NCBI RefSeq assembly: GCF_900113605.1
Contig: NZ_FOPY01000002.1
Location: 286,490 to 350,489, forward strand
Direction of reading: 5' to 3'
Source: Modicisalibacter xianhensis
Lineage (GTDB): Bacteria; Pseudomonadota; Gammaproteobacteria; Pseudomonadales; Halomonadaceae
Length of the DNA stretch: 64,000 bases
Shown here piece after piece: positions 59,696-64,000 of this stretch. Within the stretch, counting starts at the first letter, position 1, and every line of letters starts with the position of its first letter. Under the pieces are notes generated by a model. That model made no database searches. It worked only from the letters and a program-made list of their open reading frames with translations, and was not told the DNA's origin. Both the position numbers and the translations under genes were made by a program.

Positions 59696-60670
59696 TCAGA
59701 CTTCGGCAGTGCCGGCCAGTTGACTGGCCTGGTCCTGCTCGTCTTCCTTGGCGCGCGGGCGCTTGTGGCGAATCTGCAACTCGGGCGCATCGGTCTCGGC
59801 CAGCGCGACGTCGAACACCACCTCGGAAAACGGGCCGTCCAGCTCGCGCTTGGCGATCTCGGCCGAGTCCTCGATGCGATTCGCCGGAACCACCAGTTCT
59901 TCACGCGTCGCGAAGGCGAAATCGTCGAAGGTATAGGGGTCGCCAGCCAGGTTGATCTGGGTGGTCAGGTGGCGATATCCCGGCGCGGAGATGAAGTAGT
60001 GGATATGCGCCGGACGCTCGCCGTGACGCCCCAGCGACTTGAGCACCTGATCGGTCGGGGCGCCTTCCGGCACGCCGTAACCGGAGGGGATGATGCTGCG
60101 CGCGGTATAGCGACCTTCTGCGTCTGTATAGATAGTGCGACGCAGGTTGTATTCGCTCTGGGTCTTGTCGAAGAAGGAGTAGCCGCCCTTGGAATTGGCG
60201 TGCCAGATCTCGACCTTGGCCCCGGTGACCGGGTTGCCATTGACGTCACGTACCTGGCCGGTCAGCCACATGGTTTCGCCATCGGTGTCCTGGCCGTCGT
60301 CCATGCGCGCAAAGCCCTCGGCTTCGGGGGCGCCGGCCACGTAGAGCGGGCCCTCAATGGTGCGCGGCGTACCGCCATTGCGCTTGGCCTCGGCATCGAT
60401 GGCGTCCTGGCGCATGTCCAGGTAGTGGTCGAAGCCCAGGCCCGGCGAAAGCAGACCGAACTGGGTCTGGCCGCCCAGGGAATTGAGCAGGCTGACGGCG
60501 GACCAGTACTCCTCGGGGGTGACGTCGAAGTCGTCGATCAGGCGATACAGGTCGGAGAGCAGGCGGTGCATGATCTGCTTGGCGCGCTCGTTGCCGCCGG
60601 CCTGGTCGAAGCCGCTGACGGTCTTCAGGAAGTCTTGCACTTCCGACGTCTCGAAGATCTTGACGGTCAT
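59696..60670 (-). CDS. catA: Catechol 1,2-dioxygenase
   Basis: 324 residues, intradiol dioxygenase. The N-terminal helical dimerisation/lipid-binding domain (QIMHRLLSDLYRLIDDFDVTP) is followed by the beta-sandwich with non-heme Fe(III) ligands: Tyr in EGPLYVAGAP, Tyr in IPSGYGVPE and the two His of RPAHIHYFISAPGY. It opens catechol to cis,cis-muconate. GAGGT precedes the ATG. About 15 extra, mostly charged residues follow the usual end (RPRAKEDEQDQASQ). Confidence 0.95.
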   Translation of the reverse strand: MTVKIFETSEVQDFLKTVSGFDQAGGNERAKQIMHRLLSDLYRLIDDFDVTPEEYWSAVSLLNSLGGQTQFGLLSPGLGFDHYLDMRQDAIDAEAKRNGGTPRTIEGPLYVAGAPEAEGFARMDDGQDTDGETMWLTGQVRDVNGNPVTGAKVEIWHANSKGGYSFFDKTQSEYNLRRTIYTDAEGRYTARSIIPSGYGVPEGAPTDQVLKSLGRHGERPAHIHYFISAPGYRHLTTQINLAGDPYTFDDFAFATREELVVPANRIEDSAEIAKRELDGPFSEVVFDVALAETDAPELQIRHKRPRAKEDEQDQASQLAGTAEV

Positions 60671-60756
60671 GGTCGTTACCTCGCTTGTTATAGTCGTTTG
60701 GCGTTCATGAGTTGGCGTGGCTAGGGATTGCCTGGGGGCTGAGGCGCCTCTGTCGC

Positions 60757-61047
60757 TCAGCTATCCCCGTCGCGCACCGACGAAGGGTGGCGGCACAGCG
60801 GCTTGACGCGGATGTCCATGTAGGGGAACAGCGGCAGGCCACTGATGATTTCCTGAAGCTCGGCGTTGTCCTCGACATCGAAGACGCTGACGTTGGCGTA
60901 GCTGCCGGCGACGCGCCACAGGTGGCGCCACTTGCCCTGGCGCTGCAATTCCTGGGAATAGGCCTTCTCGGTCGCCTTGATGTCGGCGGCCTTCTCGGCC
61001 GGCATGTCGGGGGGCAGCTTGACGGTCATTTCGACGTGAAACAGCAT
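60757..61047 (-). CDS. catC: Muconolactone delta-isomerase
   Basis: 96 residues, the full length of this decameric enzyme. MLFHVEMTVKLPPDMP, then EKAYSQELQRQGKWRHLWRVAG and YANVSVFDVEDNAELQEI are typical. It converts muconolactone to beta-ketoadipate enol-lactone. GGGAG precedes the ATG. Between catB (31 bases upstream) and catA. Confidence 0.95.
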   Translation of the reverse strand: MLFHVEMTVKLPPDMPAEKAADIKATEKAYSQELQRQGKWRHLWRVAGSYANVSVFDVEDNAELQEIISGLPLFPYMDIRVKPLCRHPSSVRDGDS

Positions 61048-61078
61048 GATCGGTCTCCCGTGTGATTGGCCTAGAGCC

Positions 61079-62203
61079 TCAACCGTCCTTGCGGCGGTAA
61101 TGGCTCAGCTTGTCTTCATCGAGGGTGATGCCCAGCCCCGGCCCCTTGGGCAGCTCGACCCCGAACTCGTGATAGCGCAGCGGCTCGGCGACGATGTCGT
61201 CCTTGAGCAGCAGCGGGCCGAACATCTCGGTGCCCCAAGCCAGGGTGTCCAGGGTGGCCCAGGCATGTAGCGAGGCCGCCGTACCGAGCGTGCCCTCGAG
61301 CATGGTGCCGCCATAGAGGCCGATACCCGCCGCCTGGGCGACGTGCGCCAGCTCGAGCGCCCCGCACGGCCCGCCGGACTTGGCGATCTTCAGTGCATAG
61401 GCGCCGCTGAAGCCGCCTGCCGCCAGCGTGAAACCGTCGCGTGCATCCTGGACCGCCTCGTCGGCGAGCATGGGTACCTGAAAGCGCTGCGACAGGCGCA
61501 CCAGGCCGGCGAATTCGCGGGCCGGAATGGCTTGTTCGATCAGCTCGATGCCGGCGTCCTGCAGGGCGGCGATGCCGCGTACCGCCGTGGCCTCGTCCCA
61601 GGCCTGGTTGACGTCGACACGCACACTGGCCCGCTCGCCCAGTGCAGCCTTGATGGCCGCCACGTGACGCACATCGTCCTCAACAGCGTTAGCGCCGATC
61701 TTGAGCTTGAAGTCACAGTGACGACGGTCATCGAGGCGCTGGAAGGCTTCGTCGATGTCCTTGCGGGTATCGCCGCTGGCCAGGGTCCACAGCACCGGCA
61801 GATGCTCGCGCTGCGCCCCACCGAGCAACTCGGCTACGGAGAGCCCCAGGCGCTTGCCCTGGGCGTCGAGCAGTGCGGTTTCCAGCGCCGATTTGGCAAT
61901 GGCGTTACCGCGTGCATGTCGGTTCATGCGTGCGCGCAGGAAGTTGATGTTGGCCGACGGCTGCCCGATGAGCAGGGGCGCCAGGTAGGTATCGATGTTG
62001 CGCTTGATGCTTTCCGGGCTTTCCGGGCCATAGCTCAGTCCACCGATGGTGGTGCCCTCACCCAGCCCCTCGATGCCATCGGAGTGGCGCATGCGCACGA
62101 TGACCAGCGTCTGGCAGGCCATGGTGGTCATCGACAGCTTGTGCGGCCGGATGGTCGGCAGGTCGACCAGATGGGTTTCGATGGTGTCGATCACGGCGGA
62201 CAT
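61079..62203 (-). CDS. catB: Muconate cycloisomerase
   Basis: 374 residues, enolase superfamily. Catalytic KxK as FKLKIGANAVED near 168, metal ligands in VRVDVNQAWDEA, IELIEQAIP and LADEAVQD, and the second catalytic Lys in AYALKIAKSGGP. It turns cis,cis-muconate into muconolactone. ATG 62203 has GGGAG six bases before it; the frame is open upstream into the catR promoter but unsupported. First gene of the catBCA-ben operon, divergent from catR. Confidence 0.95.
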   Translation of the reverse strand: MSAVIDTIETHLVDLPTIRPHKLSMTTMACQTLVIVRMRHSDGIEGLGEGTTIGGLSYGPESPESIKRNIDTYLAPLLIGQPSANINFLRARMNRHARGNAIAKSALETALLDAQGKRLGLSVAELLGGAQREHLPVLWTLASGDTRKDIDEAFQRLDDRRHCDFKLKIGANAVEDDVRHVAAIKAALGERASVRVDVNQAWDEATAVRGIAALQDAGIELIEQAIPAREFAGLVRLSQRFQVPMLADEAVQDARDGFTLAAGGFSGAYALKIAKSGGPCGALELAHVAQAAGIGLYGGTMLEGTLGTAASLHAWATLDTLAWGTEMFGPLLLKDDIVAEPLRYHEFGVELPKGPGLGITLDEDKLSHYRRKDG

Positions 62204-62308
62204 GCGTGGCTCCCGAATTGCATCCTGTGATGGATTGAGAGCAGTTTGATTGCGTGACACTAGCGAAACCAATATCGTTTGGGTGCCCTGCCATACCCAG
62301 GAGGTATC
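62204..62308. promoter_or_regulatory. Divergent catB/catR promoter region
   Basis: The 105 bases between divergent catB and catR should hold the LysR-type activator site. I see the partly symmetric ACCAATATCGTTTGGGT at 62269-62285 but no clean ATAC-N7-GTAT motif as in Acinetobacter or Pseudomonas, so the exact operator is not assigned. Confidence 0.4.
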
Positions 62309-63211
62309 ATGGAGTTGCGTCATCTGCGCTACTTCGTGGTCGTGGCCGACGAGCTGAACCTGACCCGCGCGGCGCATCGTCTGCACATGGCCCAGCCGCC
62401 TTTAACAAGGCAAATCAAACAGTTGGAAGAAGAGATAGGGGTTACGCTGTTCGAACGGAGCCGGCGAGGGCTGGCCCTGACCACGGCGGGCCAATTCTTC
62501 TATGAGCATACTCTGCAGGTACTGGAAAAACTCGATACGACAATCACGGCAACTCGGCGCATTGCGCGCAGTAACCTGTTGATGTTCGGGATAGGTTTCG
62601 TGCCTTCGCTGTTCTATGGCCAGCTACCGCTGCTGGTGCGCGGTTTGAGACAAAAGGATAATGTCGAGCTGTCGCTGGTCGAGCTGACCACGGTGCAGCA
62701 GATCCAGGCACTCAAGGCCGGGCGCATCGACATTGGCTTCGGTCGCCTGCAGATCGACGACCCCGACGTGGAACAGGAAATCCTGTTCGAGGAGCCGATT
62801 ATCGCCGCGCTACCGGCCGGGCACCCCTTGGAGAATACCCAGCCGACCCTGGCCGAGTTGGCCAGGTATCCCTTGATCCTGTTCCCGGCATCGCCCAGGC
62901 CAAGCCTTGCCGACGTCACGCTGGGCCTGTTCCGTCGCCGTGGGCTCAAGGTCCACGTGGCCCAGGAAGCCAACGAACTGCAGACGGCACTCGGCCTGGT
63001 GGCCTCGGACCTGGGCATCACGCTGGTTCCCGAGCAGGTCGGCCGACTCAAGCGCGACAATATCGTCTACGTGCCGCTCGCCGAGAAGCACATCACTACG
63101 CCGATCATCTGCAGCCGGCGTCGCGGCGAGCCGCCCTCGCCGGTCATGCAGGAAGCCAACGCCATTCTAAAGGTGCTGGTAGACAACCGGCTCAGTGGGC
63201 GTTATCCCTGA
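62309..63211 (+). CDS. catR: LysR-family regulator CatR
   Basis: 300 residues. The N-terminal winged helix MELRHLRYFVVVADELNLT with RLHMAQPPLTRQIKQLEEEIG and the type 2 periplasmic-binding-fold effector domain (FGIGFVPSLFYGQLPLLVRGLR) are those of the CatR/BenM/CatM group, which respond to cis,cis-muconate and sometimes benzoate. AGGAGG precedes ATG 62309. Divergent from catB, so it probably activates the catBCA-benABCDK block. It ends 9 bases before the convergent glyA stop. Confidence 0.9.
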   Translation: MELRHLRYFVVVADELNLTRAAHRLHMAQPPLTRQIKQLEEEIGVTLFERSRRGLALTTAGQFFYEHTLQVLEKLDTTITATRRIARSNLLMFGIGFVPSLFYGQLPLLVRGLRQKDNVELSLVELTTVQQIQALKAGRIDIGFGRLQIDDPDVEQEILFEEPIIAALPAGHPLENTQPTLAELARYPLILFPASPRPSLADVTLGLFRRRGLKVHVAQEANELQTALGLVASDLGITLVPEQVGRLKRDNIVYVPLAEKHITTPIICSRRRGEPPSPVMQEANAILKVLVDNRLSGRYP

Positions 63212-63220
63212 CCGTCTGGC

Positions 63221-64000
63221 TCAGGCCACGGACGTTGCGTTCTGGGCCGGCTCGCGGCTCTGCGCGTCGCCATAGACCGGATAACGCGCGCACAACGCGA
63301 CCACCTTGTCGCGCACCTCGTCTTCCACCGCAGCGGTGTTGCCCTGCTCGGCGAGGACATCGAGGATGTCGCAGATCCAACCGGCCAGCTGTTCGCAATC
63401 GGCCACGGCGAAGCCCCGCGAGGTGACCGCCGGCGTGCCGATGCGCAGGCCCGAGGTGACGAACGGGCTCTGCGGGTCGTTGGGCACGGCATTCTTGTTG
63501 ACGGTGATGTGCGCCCGGCCGAGTGCCGCATCGGCGTCCTTGCCGGTCACGCCCTGCTTGATCAGCGAGACCAGGAACAGGTGATCGTCGGTACCGCCGG
63601 AGACGACGTCGAAGCCGCGTTCGAGGAACACCTGTGCCATGGCGCGGGCATTGTCGATCACCTGGCGCTGGTAGTTGACGAAGTCCTGGCTCATGGCTTC
63701 CTTGAAGGCCACGGCCTTGGCCGCGATCACGTGCATCAGCGGGCCGCCCTGCTGGCCCGGGAACACGGCGCCATTGAGTTTCTTGACCAGCGCCTCATCG
63801 GCATTCGCCGACAGGATCAGGCCGCCGCGCGGGCCGCGCAGCGTCTTGTGCGTGGTAGTGGTCACCACGTGGGCGTGCGGCAGCGGACTGGGATAGAGTC
63901 CGGCGGCGACCAGGCCGGCGACATGCGCCATGTCGACCATCAGGTAGGCCCCGACCTCGTCGGCGATGGCACGGAAGCGGCGCCAGTCGATGACCCGCGA
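63221..64000 (-). CDS. glyA: Serine hydroxymethyltransferase (5' end outside the window)
   Basis: The C-terminal 259 residues are present; the start lies beyond base 64000. The PLP lysine is in [14 protein letters not shown], preceded by [18 protein letters not shown] and followed by [18 protein letters not shown] and [15 protein letters not shown], all canonical. It interconverts serine and glycine with tetrahydrofolate. The C terminus ([12 protein letters not shown]) is slightly longer than in E. coli. Housekeeping gene bordering the ben/cat block; could also serve the one-carbon needs of vanillate demethylation, but that is speculation. Confidence 0.95.
   Translation of the reverse strand, partial: SRVIDWRRFRAIADEVGAYLMVDMAHVAGLVAAGLYPSPLPHAHVVTTTTHKTLRGPRGGLILSANADEALVKKLNGAVFPGQQGGPLMHVIAAKAVAFKEAMSQDFVNYQRQVIDNARAMAQVFLERGFDVVSGGTDDHLFLVSLIKQGVTGKDADAALGRAHITVNKNAVPNDPQSPFVTSGLRIGTPAVTSRGFAVADCEQLAGWICDILDVLAEQGNTAAVEDEVRDKVVALCARYPVYGDAQSREPAQNATSVA

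Noticed and set aside
62269..62285. Possible CatR operator
   Set aside because: Symmetry is incomplete and it does not match the ATAC-N7-GTAT motif of known CatR/CatM sites, so it is not called as a site.

Overview
The window reads as chromosome of a GC-rich, salt-adapted gammaproteobacterium, most likely Halomonadaceae (Halomonas or Chromohalobacter type). The grounds are a BCCT betaine-type transporter, an NhaC-type antiporter, a KGG-repeat stress protein, dense short-spaced operons and the ben/cat/pob/van set of aromatic genes. I could not run a database search, so genus is inference. No rRNA, tRNA, insertion sequence, prophage or CRISPR array is visible.

Layout. 1-2.5 kb: end of a cardiolipin-synthase-like gene, an AT-rich gene-free stretch, a six-repeat KGG stress protein and a PEBP protein. 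2.6-8.8 kb: agmatine/putrescine-type locus (LuxR regulator, M20 N-carbamoyl amidohydrolase, class III aminotransferase, NhaC-family antiporter, agmatine deiminase). 8.8-18 kb: lipoprotein, extensin-like protein, MFS exporter, dihydrolipoamide dehydrogenase-like enzyme, a 53-residue membrane protein, BCCT transporter, VTT membrane protein, luciferase-like oxidoreductase and AzlCD. 18-29.9 kb: one minus-strand polyol operon (SorC regulator, ABC transporter, dehydrogenases, kinases, transaldolase). 30-33.4 kb: PhoPQ-like two-component system flanked by two PepSY proteins. 33.6-41 kb: K+ channel, then pobA/pobR and vanR/vanAB plus a lone TRAP receptor. 41-41.6 kb: csrA and, divergently, a strong candidate Csr/Rsm-type regulatory RNA. 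41.7-44.9 kb: sulfur trio (MBL persulfide-dioxygenase-like, DUF442, SulP). 45-52.4 kb: two-component system, diheme cytochromes of TsdB/TsdA type, and a convergent DsbG/TlpA/DsbD set. 53-63.2 kb: benzoate-to-muconolactone block catBCA-benABCDK-benE with divergent catR. 63.2 kb to the end: glyA, cut by the window.

How it fits together. 4-Hydroxybenzoate and vanillate are funnelled to protocatechuate (PobA, VanAB) and benzoate to catechol and on to beta-ketoadipate enol-lactone (Ben, Cat). The protocatechuate ring-cleavage genes are not here. Polyols enter through the ABC transporter and are oxidised to ketoses, phosphorylated and passed to the pentose phosphate pathway. The most noteworthy element is the non-coding gene at about 41.4 kb. 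It has five AGGA motifs plus one GGGA, four of the AGGA motifs in hairpin loops, an intrinsic terminator and two near-consensus GacA boxes upstream, and it lies head-to-head with csrA. Operator candidates with an 11-bp direct-repeat period precede both two-component systems, and near-perfect VanR operators precede vanA.
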